DNA of 64,000 nucleotides from positions 34,846,501-34,910,500 of the forward strand of contig NW_024466004.1 of NCBI RefSeq assembly GCF_017591425.1. Reading direction: 5' to 3'. A program made the translations under genes and the position numbers. How positions within the stretch are numbered: position 1 is the stretch's first letter; each line of letters starts with the position of its first letter. Shown here in pieces: positions 47,176 to 59,013 of this stretch. The notes beneath the pieces were generated by a model that ran no database searches, had not been told where the DNA came from, and was given only the letters and a program-made list of their open reading frames with translations. This DNA comes from Ochotona curzoniae. Lineage: Eukaryota > Chordata > Mammalia > Lagomorpha > Ochotonidae.

Positions 47176-47695
47176 CCTAAATGCATAATGAATCTCAGCA
47201 AAAACCAGAACAAAAAAATCTACAAATATTTATGATTCATCTCAGAACCAATGATCAAGTTCACAAACTGACCAACATACAAGGGATGTTTTGAGGAAGA
47301 GCTAGATTTTTGTTTGTTTCTTAGCCTAGCAATAGCTTTCTTAATGTGATTTTGATATCTAAACTATCTCCAAATGTTGTTGGGTATTTGTAAAAATAGT
47401 ATTCTCAGATGTTATGCATAATGATTACTTTGTAACAGAACAACCCAGGGCATTTTTTTTTAAATCTTCCTAGTGACTAAAATATAGAAATAAAGTGGAG
47501 GAGTGGCAGCCAGAGCTTGGCTCTTGTGGCAACCAGGTGGGAGATTGGGTTTGCAGGGAGCATGGGAGGTGAATGCAGACTGAGACCTGAAAAACTTGCA
47601 GAACAATCTGGCCCAGCAACAAGCATAGAAAGAGCCATGGGATGAAGACTTCAGGGGATGAAGCAGTGGCAGGATGGAAACTGACAGCATGGATT

Positions 47696-48130
47696 GGGTG
47701 CTGTCTTATGTGGTGGGGCAGAGAGTGCAGAATTGAGAGAATGGCCCAGAGAGGGCTGGTTTCTGGCTGATTGCACTGAGCTAATCCCACAGAGAGGGCA
47801 CAACAAGCTTCGTGTTCTGCAGGGTCTGTGGTCCATGGAACTGAAAGCAAGCAGTCCCCAATTCTTCAGCAGGTCCTTGCCAGGTGCCATCTTTTTAGTG
47901 CAGCAAAGAGTGCAGATATCAAGTTAGGGTCTGGAATGGTCTCATTTTTAGCTAATCACACTGATCTGAGAACACAGGGAAAGCAACTCCAGCCTTGTGT
48001 TAGTGTGGTTGCTTATCTAATGGCTGACAGTCCCAGATATATGTCAGCGTCATGCTGGACGCCATCTTGCACAGGAGGGAAAGGGCTTGAGATCAGGAGG
48101 AGCAGTGATAAACTGTGCATACACTAAATC
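47696..48130 (+). repeat. Tandem units in L1 5'UTR
   Basis: GGTGCTGTCTTATGTGG...CAGAGAGTGCAGA (from 47698) and GGTGCCATCTTTTTAGTGCAGC...AAAGAGTGCAGA (from about 47884) begin related units; later segments CTGATTGCACTGAGCTAATCCC and AGCTAATCACACTGATCTGAG also correspond. A third start, ACGCCATCTTGCACAGGAGGG, is near 48060. The period is about 175-190 bp. In L1s with monomeric 5'UTRs such units carry the internal promoter; here that is inference. Confidence 0.6.
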
Positions 48131-48659
48131 TGAAGGCCTCAGTTGCTATTTTCACTGGACCAGGCACTGTTAAACTGAAAGGAGGTCAGGTGGACTGCAC
48201 AACAGCTAAACCAGGAATAAAATCGCTTCCAACTTAGAGTACTGCACAGGTTCTTCATAAGAAAAGTTTCATTGTGTCACCCTATAAACTCTTCAAAATA
48301 ACACCAAGTGGCACTCAGACATAACAGCCAGCATGTGTTGACAAGATCAGTGCCACCAACAAGCCAGTTATTCAGGACAGCTGGCATCTTCCTAATCCAG
48401 GACACGGACTGAACATGGAAATCAATTTATACATCTGTAGGTAATGCATCCTAGAAACCTCCACTAAGAAGAATCTGCCAACCAGAATTGCAATGACAAA
48501 AGGTAAAAGAAGAAAGAGAGACACTATAAACATTACTGAATATTCTTCAGCAAAGGAGCAAAAGCCTCTATCATCCCCAGAGTAAACCGAGAAGGACATT
48601 GAGTAAATGGAGCACACAGACACAGAATTCAGAAAACTGATTGTAAAACTTCTGACCAA

Positions 48660-49740
48660 AAGGAATACGTCACACAGGAACTGAATCACATGAAAACTGA
48701 TATTTCAAAAGAATACAAGGGAGCAAATTAAAAGTATAGTGGGGAGTCTCAAAAAGAGAATGAATGAAACTCAACAATCTCAGAACTGGAAGATATTTCC
48801 TGCCACCAGAAGGAAATAACTAAAACGCTGGAAACAGAGCTAGATCAAGCTTTAAAAAGTATCCAAGAATTAAAAGATATGATTAAAAGGCCCAACATAA
48901 GAGTTATGGGAGTTCCAGAAGTCACAGAAAAAGAAGCTGGGATTGAAGGTGTATTCAATGAAATACTAAACAAAAACTATCCTAACTAGAGAAAGAATTG
49001 GAAAACAATACATAGGAGGGTCACAGAATTCCCAATAGAGTTGATCAAAAACAAACTTTACCATGACACAGGATAATCAAGCTCTCTTCAGTTGAACATA
49101 AGGAAATAACTCTTTAAATGTACATGTGAAGGGTCTAGCGCAGTGGCCTAGCAGCTAAACCCTCACCTTGAACATGCCAGGATCCCATTTGGGTGCCGGC
49201 TCTAATTGCAGCAGCTCTACTTCCCATCCAGCTTCCTGCTTGTGTCCTGGGAAAGCAGTTTAGGATGACGCAAAACCTTGGGACCCTGCACCTGTGTGGG
49301 AGACCTGGAAGAAGTTCCTGGCTCCTGGCTTCTGATTGGCACAGCACTGGCTATTGTGGTCACTTGGGGAATGAATCATCATACAGAAGATCTTCCTCTC
49401 TGTCTCTCCTCCTCTCTGTATATCTGACTTTGCAGTAAAAATTAAATAAATCTTTTTTTTTTAAATGTACATCTGAAAAAAATCAAGTAACCGATAGAGG
49501 AACCCCAATCAAACTCAGAGGAAGTATTACAGACCAGAGGAGAACGGAGTAACATACTCCAGATTCTAAAATGCAAAAATTTTCAGCCCAGAATAGCATA
49601 TCCTGCAAAGCTCTCCTTTGTCTTTGAAAATGAAATAAAATTATTTCATAGTAAGGAAAGAATCCAAGAGTTTGCCTCTTGTATACCTGTCCTACACATG
49701 ATACTTAAAGATGTTCTTGAGAGAGAAAAGGGATAACAAC
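48660..49740 (+). pseudogene. L1 ORF1 remnant
   Basis: Decayed ORF1, the RNA-binding chaperone of L1. Readable parts include the coiled-coil to RRM transition: an IQELKDMIKRPNIRVMGVPE-like segment near 48880-48920 followed by AGIEGVFNEIL (about 48940-48970), which is the conserved start of the RNA-recognition domain. Multiple stops interrupt it. A CSINE sits at 49131-49457 and the C-terminal portion continues after it. Confidence 0.8.
49131..49457 (+). repeat. Young CSINE inserted in L1 ORF1
   Basis: Full-length plus-strand C-repeat from GGGTCTAGCGCAGTGGCC to ATTAAATAAATCTTTTTTT. Flanks CTTTAAATGTACATGTGAA (to 49130) and TTTTAAATGTACATCTGAA (to 49477) are the target-site duplication with about two differences. 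It post-dates the L1. Confidence 0.97.
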
Positions 49741-49822
49741 TACCAAAACCAAAGGCAAATGTGAAGAAAATCCCAGTAAAAGGCTGAAAGTAGACTAAAT
49801 CAAAGAACAACCCATTGATAAC

Positions 49823-50401
49823 ATGACAGGACCCAACTGCCACCTATCCAAATTAACACTGAATATAAATGGCTTAAACTCATCAATCAAAAGCCATGGA
49901 TTAGAGGACTGGATCAAAAACCAAAACCCATCTATTTTCTGCTTACAGGAAACTCATATCACCAACAAATATCTGAGGAAACTGAAAGTGAAAGGATGGA
50001 AACAGACATTCCAAGCAAAAGGTAAGGAAAAATGTGTGGGTGTAGCCATTCTTATATCAGATAACAAAGATTTTGATGTGAAAAATATTAAAAGAGATGA
50101 AGAAGGACACCATATAATGATCAAAGGATCCATTCAGTAAGAAGAGATCACAATAATCAGTGTGTATGTGTCAAATGTCAAGGCAACTAGCTACATAAAA
50201 GAAATAAAGGGAGAATAGATTCCAATACAATAATACTGGGGGGTTTTAATACCCTATTAACACTAATGGACAGACCGACAAGACTAAAACTCAGTAAAGG
50301 AACAGAACTCATCCAAACACTAGAGCAAATTGTCTGAGTTGATGACTAGTGAACCTTTCATCCTACAGACAGCACATGGAAACTTCTCCAGAATTGACCA
50401 T
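49823..50401 (+). pseudogene. L1 ORF2 endonuclease remnant
   Basis: Start of ORF2. A 105-residue frame (49823-50140) shows the apurinic-endonuclease-like fold of L1: LTLNINGLNSS near residue 11 with the active-site Asn, IFCLQETHI near residue 38 with the metal-binding Glu, and GVAILISD near residue 73. The frame stops at 50140; homology continues in other frames to about 50400 (FNTLLT- and HRLDY-equivalent regions), then is lost at a deletion junction next to an A/T-rich run (50402-50450). The domain normally nicks TTTT/AA-like targets; here it is truncated and inactive. Confidence 0.9.
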
Positions 50402-50439
50402 GTTATACACCACAAAACAAACATCAGCAAAAAAAATTT

Positions 50440-51170
50440 TTTTTAAATTTTAACTTTTGCACACTACACAAGTGATAGGGGATTGATACCCAAGATTTAT
50501 GAAGAGCTTCCAAAGGACTTTTAAAAAAAAAAGCCTGTGACAAAATGAGCAAAGGAAATTAGCAGACATTTTTCAAAAGGACAGATTCAAATGTCTAACA
50601 GACATATGAAAAGATGCTCAGGCTTCCTAGCTGTCAGGGAGATATAAATGAAAACCACATTGAGGTACCATCTAACTCTAATGAGACTGGCCAAACTTCA
50701 GAACCTACTAGCAACACTTGCTGGCGTGGATGTGGGGAGAAATATACCCTCCTTTGCTGCTGGTGGAAGTGTAGACTAGCACAACCATATGGAAATCAGC
50801 ATGGAGAGTGCTTAGAGAACTCCAAATAAACCTCCCATATGACCCAGATAGCCCACTCCTAGGAATAAATCCAAAGGAAATGAAAACTGCCCATGAGAAG
50901 GGGATCTGTAATCCTATATTTACAGGAGTTTAATCTACAACAGCAAAAACATGGAAACAATCCAGATGCCTGTACAAAGAGGAGTAGTTAAAGAATCTGG
51001 TACATCTACTCCATGGAGCATTACTGAGCCATTAAAAAGAATGAAATTATACCATTTGCAACTAGATAGTCCCAACTAGAGACCATTGTGTTCAGTGAAA
51101 TAACTCAATCCCAAAAGGATAAATACCATACATTCTCTTTAATGTAAGGAAATCAGCAGGCAAATTATGC
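50440..51170 (+). pseudogene. L1 ORF2 C-terminal remnant
   Basis: Resumes after the deletion with the segment encoding the end of ORF2, as in 44060-44760 and 62400-63070. Landmarks are AACACTTGCTGGCGTGGATG, CCCATATGACCCAGATAGCC and GCCATTAAAAAGAATGAAATT. Frames are broken. Confidence 0.88.
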
Positions 51171-51189
51171 TTTTGTGTTTGCTTTTTGT

Positions 51190-51900
51190 CACCCATGCAT
51201 TGGTTTTTCAGTTAAGGCACGGACTCAATGGATGACTGGATTTAAAAAAATACACACTGTGGAGTACTACTTGGCCATGAAAATAAATGAAATCTTGTCT
51301 CTGATAACAAGATGTATGCAACTGGAAACCATTATGGTTAGTGAAACAAGCTATGGGAGATAACCAAGAGAGACAAATATCATATGCTTTCCCTGAGCTG
51401 TGTAAACTAATACCAAAATACCAAATACCGTAAACTGAATGAGCAAGACTGACATTTTGATATTTATTGTTTGCAGCCTGTGTGTATACTCTTGATGTAT
51501 GATTTTTTTTTTCTTTTCCTATTCACTATGTGTCTAAATCTTTACCTAATGCAGTGTAAGGTCTATGAATATGAAGACATTGTATACATCTTTACTTCCT
51601 CATGAAAGGAGGACTCCCAAGGAAACAGTTAAATATACCTTGGTTTTGTGATAATAGATGTTCGCACCACCTATACCCACAATGCTATGAAACACTTCAT
51701 AGCAGAAAGTTAAACTTGTAGTTGTTATTAAGGGACTACTCCACTGTGATAATATGGGGAGGAATATGAGTGGGGAAAACGGGGAGTGATGTAAGGGTAA
51801 GCGAGCAAGGATTCCCTATATGTGTAAAACTGTATCATAGAAAATAATAATAATGATAAAAAGAATAAAAATAAAAATATGAAACAGAAAAACAAAATAT
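51190..51900 (+). mobile_element. Second L1 ORF2 end and 3'UTR
   Basis: A second, paralogous ORF2 terminus follows directly: CACACTGTGGAGTACTACTTGGCCATGAAA and MQLETIMVSETSYGR (51175-51363 frame). Then comes a 3'UTR with GGAGGACTCCCAAGGAAACAGTTAAATATACC (in parts) and AAAACTGTATCATAGAAAATAATAATAATGATAAAA as the tail. Confidence 0.8.
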
Positions 51901-52019
51901 ATCATTGTAAAACATTTTTTAGAAAGAGGAAAAGAAGGGCTAGATAGGATAGGAAGTATCACTATGGTCCTAAATCTATACTTTTAAATATATGAAACTT
52001 GCTTACTTTTTATAAACAA

Positions 52020-52385
52020 GTTATAATGAAAGAAAAATAGATGTTACATAATCTCACTTATAAGTGAAGTATAAAAGGTAGGTAATCTTACAGAAGCCAA
52101 AAATATAATGTTGAGTATTAGAGGTTTGTCAGGAGAAGAGAAATAGCAGAAAAAGGCTAATTGACCAATATTTAACAGTGAAGGCGTTCTTGGCCCTATT
52201 GTACAGTAGAATGAGCATCAGTAATATTGATTTAGAATACATTTTTTGGTTTAGTAAGAACTAGAAGTGCTTGAAAACACAAATATATTTACCCTATTGG
52301 ATATTAGACAACCCATATGTGTAATGAGACATCACATAGTACCTCACAATCTTTATGTATCTTAATTTTTAAATAAAAATTGAAC
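52020..52385 (+). mobile_element. Old L1M 3' end
   Basis: Plus-strand remnant of an ancient mammalian L1: ACATAATCTCACTTATAAGTGAAG (end of ORF2), CTATTGTACAGTAGAATGAGC, GAAAACACAAATATATTTACCC, and ATGTGTAATGAGACATCACATAG to CTTAATTTTTAAATAAAAATTG. It lies directly downstream of the lagomorph L1 tail. Its degree of decay indicates an insertion long before the lagomorph L1s. Confidence 0.75.
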
Positions 52386-52711
52386 AAAATGGTATTTAGT
52401 ATAACCTAAACAAATACTAAATTATAACATATATTTACATTTTAAATTGTATCTACATATTATCTGGCATCTCTTACCAGATGATTGGAAATTAAGAAAT
52501 TTTGCTGGAGGGTAACTAATGCATATCAAATTAAAACCAAAGAAAAAAATGCCTTGGTAAGAATGGCCATTATTGAACTCAGATGTATTCTTGATTGATA
52601 AGAGTATAACCACAGAAGAGTAATGCGTGTCACAGGCCCTGGAAAGTTAGAAGCTGTGACCTCTGTTTCACATAAATGCCATTTCTGACTTGAACTTTTC
52701 TTGTTGCTGCT

Positions 52712-52995
52712 TTAAAAAAAAAACTGCTATTTGCAAGACAAAAACTCAAATATGAGACAGAGATAGAGTTCTTCCATCTTCTGGTTCACTGCCCATGTAC
52801 CCACAATAGCTGGGAACTCAATATGAATTTCTCATATCTTGTCAGGACCCCAACTACTTAAATCATCATCTCCTGCCTTCTCTGGTACACATTAGCCAGA
52901 AGCTGGAGTCATGAGTGGAACCCAGACTGATACCCAGGCACTCTGATAAGGGTCGCAGGGAGCATCTTAACTGCCACATGACTGTGCTTGGCTTG
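52712..52995 (-). repeat. Old CSINE
   Basis: Minus-strand C-repeat with GAGACAGAGATAGAGTTCTTCC, CACATTAGCCAGAAGCTGGAGTC, ACCCAGGCACTCTGATAAGGG and a CTTAACTGCCACATGACTGTGC 5' end. Old subfamily. Confidence 0.85.
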
Positions 52996-54645
52996 AACTG
53001 AATCTAGGCTATCCCTAGGACCTCTGATGGTTTAGTAGATCTAGAGGCTAGAATCAAGCTACCATCCATTTTATTTTTACTTTCCAGTTTAAAAGCTGCT
53101 AAATCCACTGGGCTGTCATTTTTGCTACATCTTGTTAAATGACTGGACTAGAGAACTGGCTATCTAGCTGATGTTCCACAGTTATCATTTGCTGGCCCAC
53201 AAACACATTATTCGGTTCATTGCTCAGGACAATTTTCTTGTAGCTTGAGTTACAAGGATTAAAAGCATTACAGCTTAATCCTTATTGTGCATCCAGACTG
53301 TTTTGAAATTGAATGTTTTTCTACTAAATCTCCCACTGGGAAGCAATTTGCTGACACTGAGGCAACAAAACCAGGCAATTATGATTGGTTACAGAATGTC
53401 TGCCCTTGTGCCCCTCTGAGTCTCTACAATAGCTAATAACAAAAGCACTTAAGCTAACCTATTGGTTAATCAATGTTTCTTGTGATTTGGAATAAGAAAC
53501 TTGAAAGCCTTTCAATAAAAATAATGATGGAGAGAGTTGAAAGCCACTAGATTAAACAATTCAGCATATGCGAAGTTATATTATTAAAGGTTCAAGCCAT
53601 GCCAATTCTCAAACTAATTATTCCTGCCCCCCCAAAATTAATGTAAGTCAGAAAATCAATACCCAGTTGGCTTATTACAATTTGAAAATTAAATTAAAAT
53701 TCAATTAAGAAATTACAATACTACTGTCATATGTCTGGCCTCCCATGTTCAAACACCTAATCAAGTCTCAGGGAGGGAAGCTCTCCACATATCAGATCTA
53801 CTCTCAGGAGAAAAGGTAAAGCAGGCATTCACCCGATGATAACCAGAGATGCATCTAGGTTTCATCCTTGCTTCCTGTGTTGGGTTTTGCCCATGAAAAA
53901 TTCCATGTCTGATGTTTGAAAACAAATATTTTGCTTTACTTTACTTTACTTTAGTGAAACCGAAAATGGAAGGTCTGTGCAGGGGAAATATAAACGTTCT
54001 CAAGTTTAATCTGTTGTGTCAAGAATTCTGCCGGTGAACTAATAAGATAGAAAAAATAAAATGTAAAAGTTATGACCTAGTAATTATTAATATCATGGTT
54101 AAACCACAAAATAAAATGTGGTGTTTCTATACTTAAAAGCAGAATTTGTGCAAAGTTAAAATCCACAATCTGTTTAAAAATACTATTTTTCATTGGCGAA
54201 ATTGTTGTTATTTGGAACTCTTCATTTCTTATGTTAATAAGGATCAATTCTATTCATGATTGTTTTTTCATTGTATTAAACTATTTTTTACACACTGAGA
54301 TTTATTTCTAAAGCCTGTTATATGCATTTGTCTTAAATGTTATGGGATTTTTGCTTAAGGGAAAAACACTGAAGACAACAAGAAACTTCTGTGTGATGTC
54401 TATGCATACAGAGTCCTCAAAAATAACTTTCTTAGGCAAGACTAGCTCTGTGTTCGTTGTGATGTGAGTTATACCTCTTTAAAATCTGAAAGATGAAATA
54501 TCTATAAAGATGTCACTTCTAATAAAATCTCTACCTTACCCTGCCTGTATTGTGAAGTGTTATAATCTTTCCTCCACATTTCCTCAACATTTAAGAGTCA
54601 TAAAATTAATTTCTTTTACCAAGCAATTTTTGTTTTAGTTAGTGT
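52996..54645. other. Repeat-poor interval
   Basis: No gene or confident interspersed repeat in 1.65 kb. A (TTTAC)n run lies at 53934-53953. The segment 53100-53520 is non-repetitive and contains CAGGCAATTATGATTGGTTA and AACCTATTGGTTAATCAATG, with CCAAT-like and homeodomain-like cores; candidate conserved non-coding DNA. Confidence 0.45.
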
Positions 54646-54647
54646 TT

Positions 54648-54980
54648 TGGGCTGGTAAGCTGCTGCCTGCAATGCCAGTATCCCACTCTGAAGTACTATT
54701 TTTGTGATACCAGCTGCTCTGTTTCCAGTCTAGCTCCTTGCTAATATGCTTGGGAAAATAGTGGAAGGTTCCTCAATACTTGGGCCTGTGCCACTCATGT
54801 GGAGACCAGCCTTGGGTAGAGTTTCTGACCTCTGGATCCACTAAACACCAGAACTGGCTATTGCAGCCATGGGAGAACTGGAAACGAAGATCCCTTTCTC
54901 TCTCGCTTCTTTTCCTTCTCCCTCTCCCTCTCTTCCCCAGTCTATCATTATACCTTTAAGATAAGTAAAAATAAATCTTA
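54648..54980 (+). repeat. Old CSINE
   Basis: Plus-strand old-subfamily C-repeat: GGGCTGGTAAGCTGCTGCCTGC, CCAGTCTAGCTCCTTGCTAATATGC, CTCAATACTTGGGCC, then an expanded CTCCCTCTCCCTCTC tract and AAAAATAAATCTTA as the tail. Confidence 0.88.
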
Positions 54981-55223
54981 GAGAAGAAAATCTCTTTGCC
55001 TTTTTCTTGCGTATTTGCTGCTTACTGTTTGTAATTTGATTTTTAGTCATGATTATCAGTATTGTTGGGATTGAATTTTTGCATAAACATGCCAGAAGAG
55101 GAAAGAGGAACAGTTTTAAGTGTGAGTTTTGATCCTCAAGGAGGCTTGCGTTCAGAATGAATAGATAACCCACGTATCATACAGGAGTAAGGGTAACTGG
55201 AGTGGGAAGCTTGGCCTTGCTCC

Positions 55224-55365
55224 ACAGTGGTTCTCAGACTATAATTCTTATCTGAGAGTTGTTAAAAATGCCTGGGCTGAGGTCATGCCCCAAGCTGTTG
55301 AATCAGAGATGCATTTCAACAAAATCCCCAGACGATTCATGAGACCCGGATAGAATGAGGATTGG
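55224..55365 (+). mobile_element. MER20-like hAT transposon fragment
   Basis: Starts CAGTGGTTCTCAGACT and continues GAGAGTTGTTAAAAATGCCTGG, GTTGAATCAGAGATGCATTTC and AACAAAATCCCCAGACGATTC, the order of a common non-autonomous hAT-Charlie element (MER20/MER5-like). The far terminal repeat is not clear. Confidence 0.6.
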
Positions 55366-55784
55366 GCAATGGGATTAGCACTGAACATGGATTGTATAGG
55401 GAAACAACCATCTCAAAGTTCTGCCTAGCAGCACTGGCAGAGACATTTGGGAGACACTTCCTCATGGTCTTCACTAATACATGTTTAAATTCTGAAACTT
55501 AACAGTCTGAGTATAGTTGAAGATACATAAATTGACACATCTAGAGCAAATAATTAAAAGACTTTAAGAAACCTCACAAACAATGCCCCATTTTTTTATG
55601 TAGTTTTGTGCATCATCAAATTTTTAAATGTAATCCATGTCACATAATCTCACCACATCTGTCATCTTTTATGTAAAAATAAGGCATAATTTGTTTAAAT
55701 ATTCAAGTTATTTTTTATGATCAGAGTAGCAATGTAAATATTTATTTACCAATCCACTAATACTTTATTTTTCAAAATTTTCAC

Positions 55785-56285
55785 TATACATATGTATGTA
55801 CAAAATACATAAAACTGACCATTTTAAATATTTTTAATGTGCAGTTCAATGACATTGAAGTATTCTTCCATTGTTTTCAAGGATCACTATCATTTATCTG
55901 GAGAACTTTTTTGTGATCATCACAACCAGAATTTCTCTACCAATTTTATAATGATTTCCTGTTCTCCTTTTCCCATAGCCTCTAGTAGTCATTACTCTAA
56001 TTTCTGTCTAAAAGTTTGACTATTCCAAGAATCTTATTATGTGGAAATATACATTATCTGTCCTTTTGTGATTGGTTCATTTCTCGTAGCATAGATTTAA
56101 AGGTTCATTTTTGTTGTAGGATGTATCAGAACTCCATCTCTTTATAAAATAAATGTTAGTCCATTGTATGGACACATTATACTTTGCCCATTCTCCTATT
56201 GGTGGACATTTAGGTTACTTCCAGCTTTTGGCTATTGTGAAGAATACTACTGTTAAACTTTATTCATTTATGTTACTGAGTGTAA
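55785..56285 (-). mobile_element. Old L1M 3' end
   Basis: Minus-strand ancient mammalian L1 3' region. The plus-strand reading shows ATAAAACTGACCATTTTAAATATTTTT, TGTGCAGTTCAATGACATTGAAGTATTC, TATCTGTCCTTTTGTGATTGGTTCATTTC, GGACATTTAGGTTACTTCCAGC and TTTTGGCTATTGTGAAGAATAC, in consensus order. The 60-residue plus-strand frame here is antisense noise. Confidence 0.88.
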
Positions 56286-56553
56286 AGCTATTGAAAGCCA
56301 CCTTTCTCTTGTTGTGAAGCTGACCAATCCTACTACCTTTCACACAAGCTGTCATCTTGTGCATGATGGAACCACTGTGGGAAACACTCCAGGGCCTCAT
56401 TTCACCATATTATTGCTGAAACGCAGCCTCATGCCCAAAGGTTCTTCACTACCAGTTTTGTTCATAATCGTGTATCACTTTATCAAAATACAGACATTAT
56501 CTATGTGGGAAAGAAAATATGCACACCACCCCCGCACTTAAAATTGGCCCAGC

Positions 56554-56880
56554 ATCGGGCCCAGTGGAGTAGCCTTATAGCTAAAACCCTTGCATGTGCC
56601 AGGATCCCATATGAGCACCAGTTCATGTCCCAGCAGCCTCGCTTCCCATTCACCTCCCTGCTTGTGGCTTGGGAAAGCAGTCGATGATGGTGCAAAGCCT
56701 TGGGACCCTGCACCTATGTGGGAGTCCCAGAAGAAGCTCCTGGATCCTGGCTTTGTATTAGCTCAACTCCAGCTGACACGAGTACTTGGTGAGTGAATCA
56801 TCAGACAGAAGATCTTTCTCTGTCTTCCTCCTCTCTGTATATCTGACTTTCCAATAAAAATAAATAAATCTTAAAAAAAA
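56554..56880 (+). repeat. CSINE with target-site duplication
   Basis: Full-length plus-strand C-repeat, ATCGGGCCCAGTGGAGTAGCC to AATAAATAAATCTTAAAAAAAA. AAATTGGCCCAGC (56541-56553) and AAAATGGCCCAGC (to 56890) flank it. Confidence 0.96.
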
Positions 56881-56894
56881 ATGGCCCAGCTTCC

Positions 56895-58445
56895 AAATGT
56901 ATGGTGCTAGTTGTCAACCAATTCTTGTCTCTCAAGGTTTCCACTTCTCCCAAACCATGTGATCTTGTACCCCACGGGTACATTAAAGAGGAGTAAGTAC
57001 CAGTCAAGACAGCCCATAACTAGTCTTCTCTCCTATACCCACAATTCAGATGGAATCCCACTTCCCTCCTGTTTCCCTGAGCTATCTTTTGGCCACTTTA
57101 TTTTCAGAGAAGCTCATTAATCTAGAAATATTACTGCTAGTACCTTAAGAGTGCTTTTTAAAACTTTGAAACACAGGTGAAAGCACTGGACTCTGAAATA
57201 TCTCTATTCTGTAAACCCCTTTGTAAGAAATGCATCACTTGAAACAAGTGTTTCATATCCACAAACCTCTACAAAGAACTGAGTTTCATAGAGGGACTGC
57301 ACCTGCCTGTAGAACTAGACCCATGACCTGCCTAAGAAAGAAACCCTATTATATTCTCTTACAGGATAAAGATGAGTATATGTTTAAACAGTCATATGAA
57401 ATTAAAAGATGCTGTTAAAATGGTAATTCTCAGAACAAAACAATACACTCAAAAGAATGGACGGCTTTTATTTGGGATGCCAGGAAGTAGAGATTATTTG
57501 ACATTATTTTCTAGTCTGTGCAATAATTTGGGATATTGTTATGCCTGTATACAACTATTCTTAGAGGTCTGGTAAAATAGGTCCACACAATCTCTGATTA
57601 AACTGAAGAGTGGCCCTCTGAAGAAAGAACTTATCCTGAGTTATATAAAGCAGATGAATTAATTTGATGCAAAGCTAACTTTCAGGAATATAAAGACCAT
57701 GGAAATTCTGAATGTGGCATAGTATCTCCACGCTCTCTCTTAAGTGTAATTGTACATACAGACATCCAAGTGCTAGGAAGCCATCATTTTTAAGGAAAGC
57801 TGGAAAGCTTTTTTCACTTAGCACTCTTAGGCCCTCAGGAATCGGACATGTTGTGGTGGTGTATATGTGCCACTTGTCACTCAAAAGCATTGGGATGGAT
57901 GAGATGATTATTCTAGTTCTGTCAGGACTTAGTTAATGTATATTTGCCTAGATGACTTGAAAAACTTTATGGATGAATACTTAGGCCTCAATGCACAGAG
58001 GAAGTATGACGCTAGAGATTGTGTGCTTACCACAGAAGAATAGCACAGGTGTGACTAAGAATTATTGCAACTTCCACATGGATGTTGATGCCCAGTGGAG
58101 ATGGCGAGGCAGGTACTTGGGCTGGAAAAGGCAGATTGCAGGGAGAGCAGAAGGAGAGAGTCCAGACTTCAGCTGGTTACGGCCTTCAATTCGGGTGACT
58201 GAGAAGAGCAGAAAACAGCACACGTTAGGGTGCAGCTTAGAGAATTTGTGCAGGAGTATGAGGCAGTCCTGGGGACTCCTAACAAAACCGGGAGGAGACC
58301 ATCAATAAGAATTAGAGAAGATGCTAACACACTATTCAATTTCTCCAATTTTGAAATTTACCATGATTTTTTTCTTGAATTGAGGATACTCATGGTTCCT
58401 CAATATAAGATAAATATGTACCTTCTGAGAATATTTTTTCTGATG
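56895..58445. other. Repeat-poor interval
   Basis: About 1.55 kb with no gene or confident repeat. Frames at 57675-57890 (minus), 57712-57936 and 57991-58308 (plus) lack domains and convincing splice context. Confidence 0.45.
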
Positions 58446-58448
58446 ATG

Positions 58449-58766
58449 TATTTTTATTAGGCAGGCAGATTTAAAGAGAGAAGGAAAGATGGAGAGAAAG
58501 ATCTTGTGTTTGCTGCTTTATTGCCCCCAAGCAGCCACAAGCCCAGAGCTGAGCTGAACTGAGTTGAAACCAGGAGCCAGGATCTTCTTCTGGGTCTCCC
58601 ACGAGGAAGCAGGGTCGCAAGGCTTTGGGTCATCCTCTACTGCTTTTCCAGGCCACAGGCAGGAGCTGTGTGGGAATAGGAGCAGTAGGGACATGTACCA
58701 GTGCTCAAAAAGGACCCCAGCAAGTGCAAAGGGAGGATTTAGCCACAAGGCTGTTGTACCAGGCCC
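58449..58766 (-). repeat. CSINE
   Basis: Minus-strand C-repeat: TATTTTTATTAGGCAGGCAG, GAGCTGAGCTGAACTGAG, TTTGGGTCATCCTCTACTGC and GTTGTACCAGGCCC. Intermediate age. Confidence 0.94.
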
Positions 58767-59013
58767 TATTAATATCCTCATTTTTACTTTACTTCCTAAA
58801 CATGTCCTTAAGTGGTATTTGGTAGTCTATTACGAGTAAGAATTACATAAGATTTCTTTGCTTTATAATCTTTACTCTTTCTTTGTAATGTATAACTGTA
58901 AGGACAGTGGGTTGAATAAATAGATAAATAATACTAATGTGTGACATGATGATTACACAAAAATATTAAGTAGCAGGAGGAAGCACAGGTTCTATAATAA
59001 GATATACTACTTT

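Larger units (their letters stand above)
47465..51900 (+). mobile_element. L1 with 5'UTR, ORF1 and broken ORF2
   Basis: Plus-strand LINE-1 locus. In order: a 5'UTR with tandem units (47.5-48.4 kb), decayed ORF1 (48.6-49.7 kb) split by a CSINE, the ORF2 endonuclease start (49.82-50.40 kb), a deletion of roughly 2.5 kb that removes the reverse transcriptase, the ORF2 3' end (50.44-51.17 kb), then a second, different ORF2 3' end with 3'UTR and A-rich tail (51.19-51.90 kb). The copy retains a 5'UTR, unlike the other L1s here, but cannot encode functional proteins. The two 3' ends suggest one L1 inserted into or recombined with another. Confidence 0.85.

Noticed and set aside
47470..48127. Overlapping 76-126-residue frames near 47.5-48.1 kb
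   Set aside because: They lie in the L1 5'UTR, not in ORF1, and do not match ORF1 or ORF2.
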